A stretch of DNA of 64,000 nucleotides, taken from assembly GCA_963794385.1 (NCBI GenBank), contig CAWCDT010000002.1:62001-126000 (forward strand), in the 5' to 3' direction. A program made the position numbers and the translations under genes. A model generated the notes under the pieces. That model worked only from the letters and a program-made list of their open reading frames with translations, ran no database searches and had not been told where the DNA came from. This stretch comes from Gaiellasilicea sp963794385 (lineage in GTDB: Bacteria > Actinomycetota > Thermoleophilia > Gaiellales > Gaiellaceae). The first letter of the stretch is position 1. Every line of letters starts with the position of its first letter. Shown here in pieces: positions 7,664-16,451 of the stretch.

Positions 7664-8898
7664 TCCCGGTCGCCGTCGACGAGGTCCGGGCGCTCGGACT
7701 GGGGGAGCTCTCCGGTTCCGGCGAGCTGACCGGGCTCCACATCGACTCGCGGCGGGTCGGGCCGGGCGACCTCTTCGTCGCCGTGCGCGGCGGACGCGCG
7801 TTCGTCGGGCACGCCCGCGCGAAGGGAGCGGCCACGCTCGTCCCCGACGACGAGTACGCGGCAATGGCGGCGCTCGGGCACCTGCTGCGCAACCGCAGCG
7901 GCGCGCGCTTCGTCGGCATCACCGGCTCGACGGGCAAGACGTCGACCAAGGACATTCTCGCCGCGCTCTGTGCGCCGGTCGCGCGTACCGTGGCGACCGA
8001 GGGCAGCTACAACGCGGAGCTGGGAGTACCTCTGACGCTCGGGCGGCTCGAACCGGACACGGAGCTTTGTCTCGTCGAGATGGGCATGCGGGGCTTCGGC
8101 CAGATCGCCGAGCTGTGCGAGATCGTCCGCCCGGCGGTCGGCGTGATCACCGCCGTCGGGCCCGTTCACCTCGAGCTCGTCGGCTCCGTCGACGGTGTCG
8201 CGCGCTCGAAGGCCGAGCTCGTCGCGGCGCTGCCGGCGGGCGGGATCGCGATCGTTCCCTCGTCGGCCGATCTGGAGCCATACCTCCGGGACGACGTCGA
8301 GCTCCACCGCGTCGGGCCGGTCGATGTCGAGCTGCGAGTGGACGGCGCGCGCGTTGCCTTCGGCGGCGGCCGGATCAGCTTCCCGTTCACCTCACGCCAT
8401 CAGGCTCAGAACGCGCTGACGGCGCTTACCACGTACGAGGCGCTCGGGCTTCCGCTCGACCGCATCCCCGAGAGCGCCGCCGCAGTGCGGCTTTCGCCGT
8501 GGCGCGGGGAGGAGCTTCCGCTCCCCGGCGGCGGCTTCGTGATCAACGACGCCTACAACGCGAACCCGACCTCGATGGAGGCGGCGCTGCGGCATCTCGC
8601 CGAGCGCGGCTCCGGCCGCCGTCTTGTCGCGATCCTCGGGGGCATGGCGGAGCTGGGCCCGCACGCGGAGCGCCACCACCGCGAGATCGCGGAGCTGGCG
8701 AGCGAGCTCGAGGTCGAGGCGATCGGCGTCGGCGATCTCGCCCGCACCTACGGCTTCGCCGTCTGGGCGCCCGACGCCGGCGCGGCGCTCGAGGAGGCCC
8801 GCGCCGCGGTCGGCCCCGGCGACGCGGTCCTCGTCAAGGCATCGCGCTCCGTGGCGCTCGAAGGCATAGCCCTCGCCCTGGCGAACGACACCGCGTAA
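7660..8898 (+). CDS. murF: UDP-N-acetylmuramoyl-tripeptide--D-alanyl-D-alanine ligase
   Basis: The 412-residue Mur ligase adds D-Ala-D-Ala to the UDP-MurNAc-tripeptide in the cytoplasm. It has the P-loop ITGSTGKTSTKDIL at about residues 87-100, the central GQIAELCEIVRPAVGVITAVG segment and the MurF-specific VINDAYNANPTSMEAAL in the C-terminal part. The GTG start overlaps the murE stop (GTGA) and the stop overlaps the mraY start (TAATG). It is somewhat shorter than the usual 450 residues, but all three domains are represented. Confidence 0.95.
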   Translation: MIPVAVDEVRALGLGELSGSGELTGLHIDSRRVGPGDLFVAVRGGRAFVGHARAKGAATLVPDDEYAAMAALGHLLRNRSGARFVGITGSTGKTSTKDILAALCAPVARTVATEGSYNAELGVPLTLGRLEPDTELCLVEMGMRGFGQIAELCEIVRPAVGVITAVGPVHLELVGSVDGVARSKAELVAALPAGGIAIVPSSADLEPYLRDDVELHRVGPVDVELRVDGARVAFGGGRISFPFTSRHQAQNALTALTTYEALGLPLDRIPESAAAVRLSPWRGEELPLPGGGFVINDAYNANPTSMEAALRHLAERGSGRRLVAILGGMAELGPHAERHHREIAELASELEVEAIGVGDLARTYGFAVWAPDAGAALEEARAAVGPGDAVLVKASRSVALEGIALALANDTA

Positions 8899-9911
8899 TG
8901 GTCAGGGTCTTCATCGCAGGGCTGATCGCGATGGTCGTCTCCGTCGTGATCGGGCCGAAGTTCATCGCGTTCCTGCGCCGGAACGAGCTCGGCCAGCCGA
9001 TCCGCGAGGAAGGCCCGGTCGGCCACGTCGTCAAACAGGGGACGCCGGTGATGGGCGGGCTGCTGATCCTGCTCTGCGCGGCGCTTCCGTTCCTGGCGCT
9101 CTCGCGCTACACGCTGCCCGCGCTGACCGTCCTCTTCGTCACGGTCGGCTGTGCCGCGATCGGGTTTCTCGACGACTTCATCAAGGTCCGCCACCGCCGC
9201 TCGCTCGGGCTCCAGGGCCGGTGGAAGCTCCTGCTGCTCGCGGCGATCACTGTCGTGGTCGGGTTCGCGGTGCACGCCCAGGACCAGCTCGACACGTCGA
9301 TCTACGTCCCCGTCGTCGACGTCGACATCCCGCTCTCCTACGCGTACTACCCGTTCCTCTTCCTCGTGATCGCGGGCGCGGCGAACGGCGCCAATCTCAC
9401 CGACGGCCTCGACGGGCTCGCAGCTGGGACCGGGATCATCGCCCTGCTCACTTTCCTCTCGATCAACGTGATCGGCTACATCCGCTCCGGCGACGTCGGC
9501 GAACGCGCCTCCTTCCAGCTCGACCTCGCCATCCTCGCCGCCGCGCTGATCGGGGCCGCGATCGGCTTCCTGTGGTACAACGCCTTCCCGGCCGAGCTCT
9601 TCATGGGCGACACCGGCTCGATGGCCTTCGGCGGCGCCCTCGCCGGTTTCGCGATCGTCACCGGCACGGAGGCGCTGCTCATACTGATCGCCGGCATCTA
9701 CGTCGTCGAGGCGCTCTCCGTGATCATCCAGACGGTCAGCTTCAAGTACTGGGGCCGCCGGGTGTTTCTGATCGCGCCGATCCACCACCACTTCGAGATG
9801 AAGGCGTGGTCGGAGACGAAGATCATGGTCCGCTTCTGGATCGTCGCGGCGATTCTCGCGGCGTCGGGCTTCGTCCTCTACTACCGCTACTACCTCCAGT
9901 TCCGGTTGTAA
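8898..9911 (+). CDS. mraY: Phospho-N-acetylmuramoyl-pentapeptide-transferase
   Basis: The 337-residue polytopic membrane enzyme transfers phospho-MurNAc-pentapeptide to undecaprenyl phosphate to make lipid I. It has about ten hydrophobic spans and the diagnostic motifs GFLDDFIKV (Asp pair, Mg2+ site), GAANGANLTDGLDGLAAG and APIHHHFEMK (HHH motif). The ATG at 8898 overlaps the murF stop, and the frame is open upstream only inside murF. Downstream, the tight packing of the cluster is broken by a 131-bp palindromic interval before murD. Confidence 0.95.
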   Translation: MVRVFIAGLIAMVVSVVIGPKFIAFLRRNELGQPIREEGPVGHVVKQGTPVMGGLLILLCAALPFLALSRYTLPALTVLFVTVGCAAIGFLDDFIKVRHRRSLGLQGRWKLLLLAAITVVVGFAVHAQDQLDTSIYVPVVDVDIPLSYAYYPFLFLVIAGAANGANLTDGLDGLAAGTGIIALLTFLSINVIGYIRSGDVGERASFQLDLAILAAALIGAAIGFLWYNAFPAELFMGDTGSMAFGGALAGFAIVTGTEALLILIAGIYVVEALSVIIQTVSFKYWGRRVFLIAPIHHHFEMKAWSETKIMVRFWIVAAILAASGFVLYYRYYLQFRL

Positions 9912-10073
9912 GTGGCTGGGCCGGCGACAGTTAGTGCGTCCATCGCGCGCGATGTGCGGCGCGTGGCCGCGTCCTCAGTCGCGCCCAGGCAAACCAGCCT
10001 GGGCGCTCCCTGCGTCCTTGCCTCGCTTGCACCTCGCACGCGATGAACGCGAAACCGCCACCGGCCCAGCCAC
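9912..10073. repeat. Nested inverted-repeat element between mraY and murD
   Basis: This is the only sizeable gap inside the mur cluster. Outer arms GTGGCTGGGCCGG (9912-9924) and CCGGCCCAGCCAC (10061-10073) are perfect inverted copies. Second arms GCGTCCATCGCG (9936-9947) and CGCGATGAACGC (10039-10050) match with one mismatch at almost the same spacing. Inside lie a perfect 14-bp palindrome CATCGCGCGCGATG (9941-9954) and a hairpin with a 10-bp perfect stem (9981-9990 with 9997-10006, 6-base loop). The right arms run into the 5' end of murD and include its ATG. It may be an inserted palindromic element or a regulatory RNA structure. Confidence 0.55.
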
Positions 10074-11258
10074 AGCGGGTGCTCGTGCTCGGCCTCGCAC
10101 GCTCCGGTCGGGCGGCGCGGGCGGCGCTCGAGGCACGGGGCGTCGAGGTGGTCGCGGCGGACCGCACGCTCGGGAACGACGGCGACCTCGAACTGCTCGA
10201 TGAGGTTGACGTGCTCGTCAAGAGCCCCGGCGTGCCGGGCGAGGCGCCGCTCGTCGTGGCCGCGCGCGGGCGCGGGATCCCCGTCTGGAGCGAGATCGAG
10301 CTCGCCTCGCGGTTCCTGCGAGAACCCGATCGTGGGCGTGACCGGGACGAACGGCAAGACGACGACGACGGAGCTCCTCGGGGCGATGATCCCGGCTCTC
10401 ACGGCGGGGAACGTCGGCCGGGCGCTCTCCGAGCTCGTCGACTTGAGCGCGCCGAACCTGCCGATCGTCTGCGAGCTGTCGAGCTTCCAGCTCGAGGACA
10501 TCGTCGACTTCCGGCCGCACGTCGCCGTCCTGCTCAACCTCGAGCCGGACCATCTCGACCGGCACGGCAGCTTCGAGGCCTACCGGCGGGCGAAGCTGCG
10601 CATCTTCGAGAATCAGACGTCCGAGGACGTCGCGATCGTCCCGCGAGGCTTCGGCGCGATTCCCGGCGAGGGGCGCCGTGTTGAGTTCTCCGGGGACGAC
10701 GACCTGCCGGCAGAGCCGCTGATTCCCGGCCCGCACAACCGCGAGAACGCCGTCGCCGCCACTGCGGCGGCGCGCGCCCTCGGCCTCACCGACGACGAGA
10801 TCGCAGAGGCGCTCGTCGGCTTTCCCGGCGTCCCGCACCGGCTCGAGCTCGTCGCCGAGCGCGACGGCGTCCGCTACGTCAACGACTCGAAGGCGACGAA
10901 CACCGCGGCGGCCCGCCGTGCCCTGACCGCCTTCGACGCGCCGCTGCACCTGATCCTCGGCGGCTCGCTCAAGGGCGAGCGCTTCGACGCGTTCGCCGAG
11001 GACGTCGCGCGCGCGAACGTCGAGACCGCGTACCTGATCGGGGAGGCGGCCGAGCCGCTCGCGGACGACCTCGCCCACGCGGGCGTACCGTTCCTGCTCG
11101 CGACGACGCTCGAGCGCGCCGTGGGGGAGGCAGCGAGCGCCGCCCGTCCGGGCGACGTCGTCCTCCTCTCGCCCGCCTGCGCGAGCTACGACCAGTTCCG
11201 GGACTTCGAGCACCGCGGAGAGGAGTTCAGGAGGCTCGTAGAGAACCTCCAAGGGTGA
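10043..11258 (+). CDS. murD: UDP-N-acetylmuramoylalanine--D-glutamate ligase (one frame break)
   Basis: The cytoplasmic Mur ligase adds D-glutamate to UDP-MurNAc-L-Ala. The N-terminal part (VLVLGLARSGRAARAALEARG) is read from 10043. Near 10317-10322 the frame must move by one base to continue into PIVGVTGTNGKTTTTELL, the ATP-binding loop, then LLNLEPDHLDRHGSFEAY and YVNDSKATNTAAARRAL. Removing one base gives 404 residues with nothing missing. No stop codon or slippery site marks the break, so a sequencing insertion is the likely cause. The ATG lies within the right arm of an inverted repeat. The end overlaps ftsW by 4 bases. Confidence 0.85.
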
Positions 11259-12502
11259 AGTCGTCCCAGCGAGGCCAGCTCGAGCAGCGGTTGCTCGTCC
11301 TCGTCACGCTCGGGCTGGTCGCCTTCGGGCTCGTGATGATCTACAGCGCGACCTCGGCCGCTGCGGCGCTCGGTCACGGCGATCCGGTGACTTTCCTGAA
11401 GCGACAGGGCGTTTACGCGTTCGCCGGCGTCGCGCTACTGCTGCTCGCCTCCCGCTTCGACCACCGGCGGCTGCGTGCCGTCGCACCCGCGCTCGTGCTC
11501 GCGGCGCTCGTCCTGTGCGTCACCGTGCTCGTCGTCGCGCCTGAGATCAACGGTGCGAAGCGATGGCTCACCGCCGGGCCGCTCACCTTCCAGCCGTCGG
11601 AGCTCGCCAAGCTGGCGCTCCTCGTCTTCGCCGCCGCCTATCTGGCGCGCAACGGCGCGCCGCGGACGCTCGGCGAATTGTGGAAGCCGGTCGGGCTGCT
11701 CGCCTCCACGTTCGCGCTCCTGATCGTGGTCGAGCCGGACCTCGGCACGACGATCTCACTCTTGCTGATGCTGGCCGGGATCCTCGTCGTCGCGGGCACG
11801 CCCGGGCGCGTGCTCCTGCCGGCAGGCGGGATCGCGCTCGCGGCAGGCCTCGTCGCCATCTGGCTCGAGCCGTACCGGCGCGCCCGCATCTTCAGCTTCC
11901 TCGACCCCTGGTCCGATCCGGAGAACGCAGGCTTCCAGTCGGTGCAGGCGTTGATCGGGCTCGGGTCGGGCGGGATCACCGGCAAGGGGCTCGGCGAGGG
12001 AGTCCAGAAGATCAACTACCTGCCCGAGCAGCAGACGGACATGATCCTCGCCGTGATCGGCGAGGAGCTCGGTCTGATCGGCGTCACATTCGTGATCGCG
12101 GCCTTCGCGACCTTCGCCGTCGTCGGCTTCGGTGTCGCGCTGCACTGCCGCGACCCGTTCGGGAAGCTGCTCGCCGCGGGTATCACCTCGCTCGTCTGCG
12201 GCCAGGCGGCCGTGAACCTGGCGGCGGTCCTCGGCGTGGCTCCGCTGACGGGAATCCCGCTGCCGTTCGTCTCCTACGGCGGCTCCAGCCTGGTCGTCCT
12301 GCTCGCGTGCGTGGGCATCCTCCTTAACATCGCGGTCGATGAGCGCGCCCCCCAGTCGTATGCAAGGCGAGGAGCTGCGGTGTCTGATCGCAGCCGGAGG
12401 AACGGCCGGTCACGTCCTGCCGTCGCTCGCCGTGGCGGAGGCGCTGCGCGAACGCGGCGCCACGGTGACGTTCGCCGGGTCGCCGGATCGCGTCGAGGCT
12501 AG
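11255..12502 (+). CDS. ftsW: Septal peptidoglycan polymerase FtsW (SEDS family)
   Basis: The 415-residue membrane protein has about ten spans and belongs to the SEDS glycosyltransferases that polymerise lipid II at the septum with FtsI. Family landmarks include the extracellular segment GITGKGLGEGVQKINYLPEQ, then QTDMILAVIGEELGL, and the last span ending FVSYGGSSLVVLLACVGILLN. The last 55 residues overlap murG by 164 bases and look unlike FtsW. In the neighbouring frame a TGA at 12340 would overlap the murG ATG in the ATGA style of this cluster. One base may therefore be missing just before it, and the natural stop may be 12342. Confidence 0.9.
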   Translation: MKSSQRGQLEQRLLVLVTLGLVAFGLVMIYSATSAAAALGHGDPVTFLKRQGVYAFAGVALLLLASRFDHRRLRAVAPALVLAALVLCVTVLVVAPEINGAKRWLTAGPLTFQPSELAKLALLVFAAAYLARNGAPRTLGELWKPVGLLASTFALLIVVEPDLGTTISLLLMLAGILVVAGTPGRVLLPAGGIALAAGLVAIWLEPYRRARIFSFLDPWSDPENAGFQSVQALIGLGSGGITGKGLGEGVQKINYLPEQQTDMILAVIGEELGLIGVTFVIAAFATFAVVGFGVALHCRDPFGKLLAAGITSLVCGQAAVNLAAVLGVAPLTGIPLPFVSYGGSSLVVLLACVGILLNIAVDERAPQSYARRGAAVSDRSRRNGRSRPAVARRGGGAARTRRHGDVRRVAGSRRG

Positions 12503-13427
12503 GCTCGTCCCCGAGGCGGGCTACGAGCTCGACACCTTCGAGATCGCGGGCTTTCCACGCCGTCCCTCGGTCGAGCTCCTGCGCGCCCTGATCACCGCGG
12601 GCCGGGCGCCGCGCGCGTGCGCCGAGATCCTGAAGCGCCGCCGTCCACACGTCGTCCTCGGCGGCGGCGGCTACGTCGCCGGACCGATGGTCTACGCGGC
12701 ATGGCGACGCAAGCTGCCCGCCGCGCTGACGGAGGCCGACGCGCACTTCGGGCTCGCGAACCGCCTCGCCGCGCCCTTCGCACGCCGCGTCTTCCTCGCC
12801 TACGGGATCCCGGGGCGTGACGGCGCCAAGTACCGCGTCACCGGCCGGCCGGTGCCCGCCGCTCATCGCGGCGTCTCCCAGGCCGAGGGCAGGCGCCATT
12901 TCGGGCTACCCGCGGCGGGACCTGCGATCGCCGTCTTCGGTGCGCTCGCCGGCGCCCGCAGCCTCAACGACTTCGCGATCGAGGCGTACGCCGACGCAGG
13001 TCCCGCCGTCCTCCACCTGTCCGGGGAGCGCGACTACGAGCGCCTCCGCCCGCGCGTACGCCGGGAGGACTACGTCCTCGTGCCGTCGACGACCGAGTTC
13101 GGCGCGGCGCTGGCGGCCCCCGACCTGGCCGTCTCCCGCGCCGGGGGGACAGTGTGGGAGCTCGCCGCCGCCGGGACGCCCGCCGTTCTCGTCCCCTACC
13201 CGCACGCGACGGGCGACCACCAGACGCACAACGCACGGCACTTCGAGCGTGGGGGTGGCGCGGTCGTGGTTCCGGAGGCCGAGCTCTCGCGCGTGCCCGC
13301 GCTCGTCGAGGAGCTGCTCGGCGACGAGGCGCGGCTCGAGTCGATGCGGGCCGCGATGCTGTCGATGGCGCGGCCGGAGGCGGCGTCCGAGATCGCGGAG
13401 GAGCTGATCACGCTTGCTCGACGGTAG
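12339..13427 (+). CDS. murG: UDP-GlcNAc--undecaprenyl-PP-MurNAc-pentapeptide GlcNAc transferase
   Basis: The 362-residue peripheral membrane glycosyltransferase makes lipid II from lipid I on the inner face of the membrane. It has the N-terminal glycine-rich loop LIAAGGTAGHVLPSLAVAEAL. It also has VLGGGGYVAGPMV, and the donor-binding segment VSRAGGTVWELAAAG followed by PYPHATGDHQTHNARHFE. ATG 12339 overlaps the apparent end of ftsW. ATG 12360, preceded by no clear ribosome site, is an alternative that leaves a more typical N-terminus. It overlaps murC by 14 bases. Confidence 0.94.
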   Translation: MSAPPSRMQGEELRCLIAAGGTAGHVLPSLAVAEALRERGATVTFAGSPDRVEARLVPEAGYELDTFEIAGFPRRPSVELLRALITAGRAPRACAEILKRRRPHVVLGGGGYVAGPMVYAAWRRKLPAALTEADAHFGLANRLAAPFARRVFLAYGIPGRDGAKYRVTGRPVPAAHRGVSQAEGRRHFGLPAAGPAIAVFGALAGARSLNDFAIEAYADAGPAVLHLSGERDYERLRPRVRREDYVLVPSTTEFGAALAAPDLAVSRAGGTVWELAAAGTPAVLVPYPHATGDHQTHNARHFERGGGAVVVPEAELSRVPALVEELLGDEARLESMRAAMLSMARPEAASEIAEELITLARR

Positions 13428-14577
13428 GCGGATCTGGTTCGTCGGCATCGGCGGGGCGGGCCTCTCCTCGTACGCGTTCCTGGCACGCGCCTGGGGAGCC
13501 GAGGTCGGAGGCTGGGACCGGCACGAGACGCCGTACCTTGCCCCGCTCGCGGGCGTCGAGATCGTGCTCGCCCCGGAGCCCGTCGTTCCCGAGGGCTGGG
13601 AGGTGGTCGTGTCGAGCGCGTACCCGACTGTTGCCGGCACGTCACGGGGCGAATTTCTCGCTGAGCTCGTCTCGCTGCGCCGCGCGATCGTCGTCGCGGG
13701 CGCGCACGGGAAGACGACGACGTCGGCGATGATCGCGTTCACGCTCAGCGAGCTCGGTCTCGATCCAGCCTGGCTCGTCGGGGGCGAGATCCCGCAGCTC
13801 GGGGGCAACGCGGGCGCGGGGGAGGGATGGCTCGTCGTCGAGGGCGACGAGTCGGACCGGACCGTCGAGCGTCTCAGGCCGGAGATCGCGGTCGTCACGA
13901 ACGTCGAGCTCGACCACCACTCGACCTTCGTTTCCGCGGCTGAGGTCGGGGAGCTGTTCGAGCGCTGGCTCGAGGCGGCCCCGCAGGTCGTTCGCGGCTG
14001 GGAGCTCCAGCCGGTGTCGTTCGCGCTGGCGCTCCCTGGCGAGCACAACCGCATCAATGCGGCCACGGCGCTCACCGCCCTCGAGCTCGCCGGAGTCGCC
14101 CGCGCGGACGCCGAGCCCGTGCTCGCACGTTTCCGCGGTGCCGGCCGCCGCTTCGAGGTCGTCGGCCAGGAGGCGGGGGTGACGGTCGTGGACGACTACG
14201 CGCACCATCCGTCCGAGATCGAGGCGACCGTGGCGGCGGCTCGAGAGCGCACCGACGGGCGCGTCCTCGTCCTCTTCCAGCCGCACCTCTACTCGCGCAC
14301 GCGGCACCTCGCGCACGAGCTCGGCGCCGCGCTCTCGACTGCCGACGCTGCCTGCGTGACCGAGATCTACCGCGCCCGCGAAGAGCCCGTCGACGGCGTC
14401 GGCGGCAAGCTCGTGGTGGACGCGCTCCGCCCGGGTGTGCGGGCCGGCTGGGCGCCGAGCGTCGAGGACGGCGCGCGCATCGTGGCATCGTGGGCGCGGC
14501 CGGGCGACCTCGTGCTCACGGTGGGCGCCGGCGACGTCGACCGGGCGGGTCCGCTCGTGCTGGAGGCGCTGACGTGA
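13414..14577 (+). CDS. murC: UDP-N-acetylmuramate--L-alanine ligase (compact)
   Basis: The 387-residue Mur ligase attaches L-alanine to UDP-MurNAc. The N-terminal Rossmann motif FVGIGGAGLSSYAFLARAWG is MurC-like. The P-loop reads VAGAHGKTTTSAMIAF, followed by VTNVELDHHSTF and the C-terminal VVDDYAHHPSEIEATVAAAR. The protein is about 60-70 residues shorter than typical MurC (about 450), mainly in the central domain, but no motif is lost and the frame is continuous. The start is TTG, overlapping murG. The stop overlaps the murB GTG. Confidence 0.9.
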   Translation: MLDGRRIWFVGIGGAGLSSYAFLARAWGAEVGGWDRHETPYLAPLAGVEIVLAPEPVVPEGWEVVVSSAYPTVAGTSRGEFLAELVSLRRAIVVAGAHGKTTTSAMIAFTLSELGLDPAWLVGGEIPQLGGNAGAGEGWLVVEGDESDRTVERLRPEIAVVTNVELDHHSTFVSAAEVGELFERWLEAAPQVVRGWELQPVSFALALPGEHNRINAATALTALELAGVARADAEPVLARFRGAGRRFEVVGQEAGVTVVDDYAHHPSEIEATVAAARERTDGRVLVLFQPHLYSRTRHLAHELGAALSTADAACVTEIYRAREEPVDGVGGKLVVDALRPGVRAGWAPSVEDGARIVASWARPGDLVLTVGAGDVDRAGPLVLEALT

Positions 14578-15441
14578 AGATCGAGCGTGGTGTGCCGCTG
14601 GCGCGCCTGACCACGATCGGCACCGGTGGACCTGCGACGGCGTTCGCAAAGCCCGCGACGCTCGGCGAGCTCGAGCAGGCGCTTGCGTGGGCGGCCGAGC
14701 GGGACCTGCAGGTCGCGACCGTCGGGCTCGGCTCGAATCTGCTCGCCGCGGACGACGGCGTCGACGCGCTCGTGCTCCGCCTGGCTGGTGACCTGGCCGA
14801 GGTGCGCGTCGAAGGCGAGATGCTGGTTGCGGGCGGCGGCGCGACCAACGCGGTCTGCCTGCACCAAGCCCGTTCCGCGGGCCTCGGCCGTTTCGAGTTC
14901 GCCTGCGCGATCCCAGGCACTGCCGGCGGCGGCGTCTGGATGAATGCGGGCGCATACGGGAGCGACTGGTCGGACCTCCTCGTCCGGGCACGGGTCGTGA
15001 CCGCGGACGGCGCCGGCTGGCTGACCCCGGCCGAGCTCGGCCTCTCGTACCGGCACTCCGAGCTCCGTCACGGGCAGGTCGTCGCCGAGGTCGAGTACCG
15101 GCTCGAGTTCCGCGGCCGGTCGAGCGAGATCAAGGCGCATGGTCGCCGAGCTGATCGCGCAGCGCAAGGCGACGCAGCCGACCAACAAGCGGACGTTCGG
15201 CAGTGTCTTCAAGAACCCGGAGCACGAGCTCGGCGCGGGCCGGATGCTCGAGGAGTGCGGGCTCAAGGGGCATGCGGTCGGCGGCGCCGTCGTCTCACCC
15301 AAGCACGCCAACTTCATCGAGAACGCCGGCGGCGCGACGACCGCGGACGCGCTCGTGCTCATGACCGAGGCGCGCCGGCGTGCCCGCGAGCGCTTCGGCG
15401 TCGAGCTCGTGCACGAGGTCGAGCTCCTCGGCGTGATCTGA
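14574..15441 (+). CDS. murB: UDP-N-acetylenolpyruvoylglucosamine reductase (one frame break)
   Basis: This FAD-dependent reductase converts UDP-GlcNAc-enolpyruvate to UDP-MurNAc. The first part, from GTG 14574, carries LTTIGTGGPATAFAKPATL, VGLGSNLLAADDGVDALVL and the FAD segment AIPGTAGGGVWMNAGAYGSD. Near 15139 one surplus base shifts the frame. The second part continues VAELIAQRKATQPTNKRTFG, then SVFKNPEHELGAGRMLEECG and VVSPKHANFIENAGGAT, which hold the active-site serine and C-terminal FAD/substrate residues. After removing one base the protein is 288 residues, normal for the family. A sequencing error is more likely than decay. Confidence 0.85.
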
Positions 15442-15481
15442 CCGCGCAGGAAGCACCGCGGCGGCGGCGAAAGCCGCCTCG

Positions 15482-16339
15482 GTGGCCGGAGGGAGATCAC
15501 GCAGTCGCTCGCGTCCGCGCGCGCGCGCGGCAAGTGCCGTCGTGCCGTTCCCACGCAGCGCCGCGGTCGGTCGCCCCGAGCTCGCTCGTCTCGCTCCCTC
15601 AGGCCGCTCGCTCCTCACCGGGCTCCTGATCCTCCTCACCGGGATCGGCCTCTATGCGGCGGCCCGTGGAACGTCCGCGTTCGCTGTCAGGCAGTTGGCC
15701 GTCGAGGGTGCGAGCCCGGAGGTGGCCGCACAGGTCCGGAGAGCGTTCACGCCGGTGCTCGGAGAGAGCCTGATGGGGCTCGACGTCGACGAGCTCGGTT
15801 GGCGTGCCGGGAGCGTGCCGATGGTGGCGTCAGTGTCATTCGACCGGGCCTTCCCGCACACGCTGAGAATCGAGGTGCGCGAGGAAGTCCCGGTCGCCGT
15901 CCTCCGCCAGGGGGCGTCATCGTGGCTGGTGGCCTCCGGGGGCCGCGTCGTCGCCGAGCTCGACCGTGGCACCCGCCTCGCCCTCCCGCGCATCTGGCTC
16001 GGGCGCGACGTCGAGCTCCGCCTCGGCGCCGCGCTCGGCGGGCTTCAACGCCGGGCGGTCGTCGCCGTCACGCCACTCGTCTCGGCGCCGTTGCCGGTTC
16101 CCGTCGCCTCCGTCTCCTCGAAGCGAGGCGAGCTCACGCTCGTCCTCCGCAACCGGCTCGAGGTCCGGCTCGGCGATGCGACGGAGCTCGCCCTGAAGCT
16201 CGAGGTCGCCCGCCGCGTCCTGCCCCAGCTCGCCGGCTGGGGGGACTACCTGGACGTGAGCGTGCCCGAGCGGCCGGTGGCCGGTGAAAGCCTCAACTCT
16301 CAGGTCGAGGTCGAGACTACGACCTCGACCTCGCCTTGA
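15482..16339 (+). CDS. ftsQ: Cell division protein FtsQ/DivIB
   Basis: The 285-residue bitopic membrane protein has a basic N-terminal tail (about 1-42) and one membrane span (SLLTGLLILLTGIGLYAAARG at about 43-63). A POTRA-type domain follows (FAVRQLAVEGASPEVAAQVRR, about 66-86), then a beta-rich C-terminal domain. FtsQ connects early and late division proteins through FtsL/FtsB. The GTG at 15482 is the first reasonable start after murB, 40 bases downstream. Its codons near the end contain a perfect 12-bp inverted repeat that forms a hairpin just before the stop. Confidence 0.85.
   Translation: MAGGRSRSRSRPRARAASAVVPFPRSAAVGRPELARLAPSGRSLLTGLLILLTGIGLYAAARGTSAFAVRQLAVEGASPEVAAQVRRAFTPVLGESLMGLDVDELGWRAGSVPMVASVSFDRAFPHTLRIEVREEVPVAVLRQGASSWLVASGGRVVAELDRGTRLALPRIWLGRDVELRLGAALGGLQRRAVVAVTPLVSAPLPVPVASVSSKRGELTLVLRNRLEVRLGDATELALKLEVARRVLPQLAGWGDYLDVSVPERPVAGESLNSQVEVETTTSTSP
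16302..16331 (+). terminator. Strong hairpin at the 3' end of ftsQ
   Basis: AGGTCGAGGTCG (16302-16313), a 6-base loop AGACTA, then CGACCTCGACCT (16320-16331): a perfect 12-bp stem. It lies within the last codons of ftsQ and 17 bases before the ftsZ -35 box. No T-run follows, so it may be a partial terminator or mRNA 3' stabiliser that separates mur transcription from ftsZ. Confidence 0.45.
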
Positions 16340-16347
16340 GGTCGGGA

Positions 16348-16376
16348 TTGACAGGGTCGGGGAGGAGACGTACGCT
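16348..16376 (+). promoter_or_regulatory. ftsZ promoter
   Basis: A perfect TTGACA (16348-16353), a 17-base spacer and TACGCT (16371-16376) form a near-consensus housekeeping promoter. The predicted start near 16383 gives ftsZ a leader of about 70 bases. This would allow ftsZ to be expressed more strongly than the upstream mur genes. Confidence 0.75.
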
Positions 16377-16451
16377 GGACGCGGAAAGGAACGTCCACAC
16401 CCCGATGCTCTACTCGAGCTTCAGGTCGAGCGAGATCGAGACTGGTATCTG

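Noticed and set aside
4503..7864. Very long open frames antisense to ftsI and murE (500-640 codons)
   Set aside because: They are arginine/alanine-rich products of GC-rich third-position bias, lack family motifs and lie opposite strongly conserved genes.
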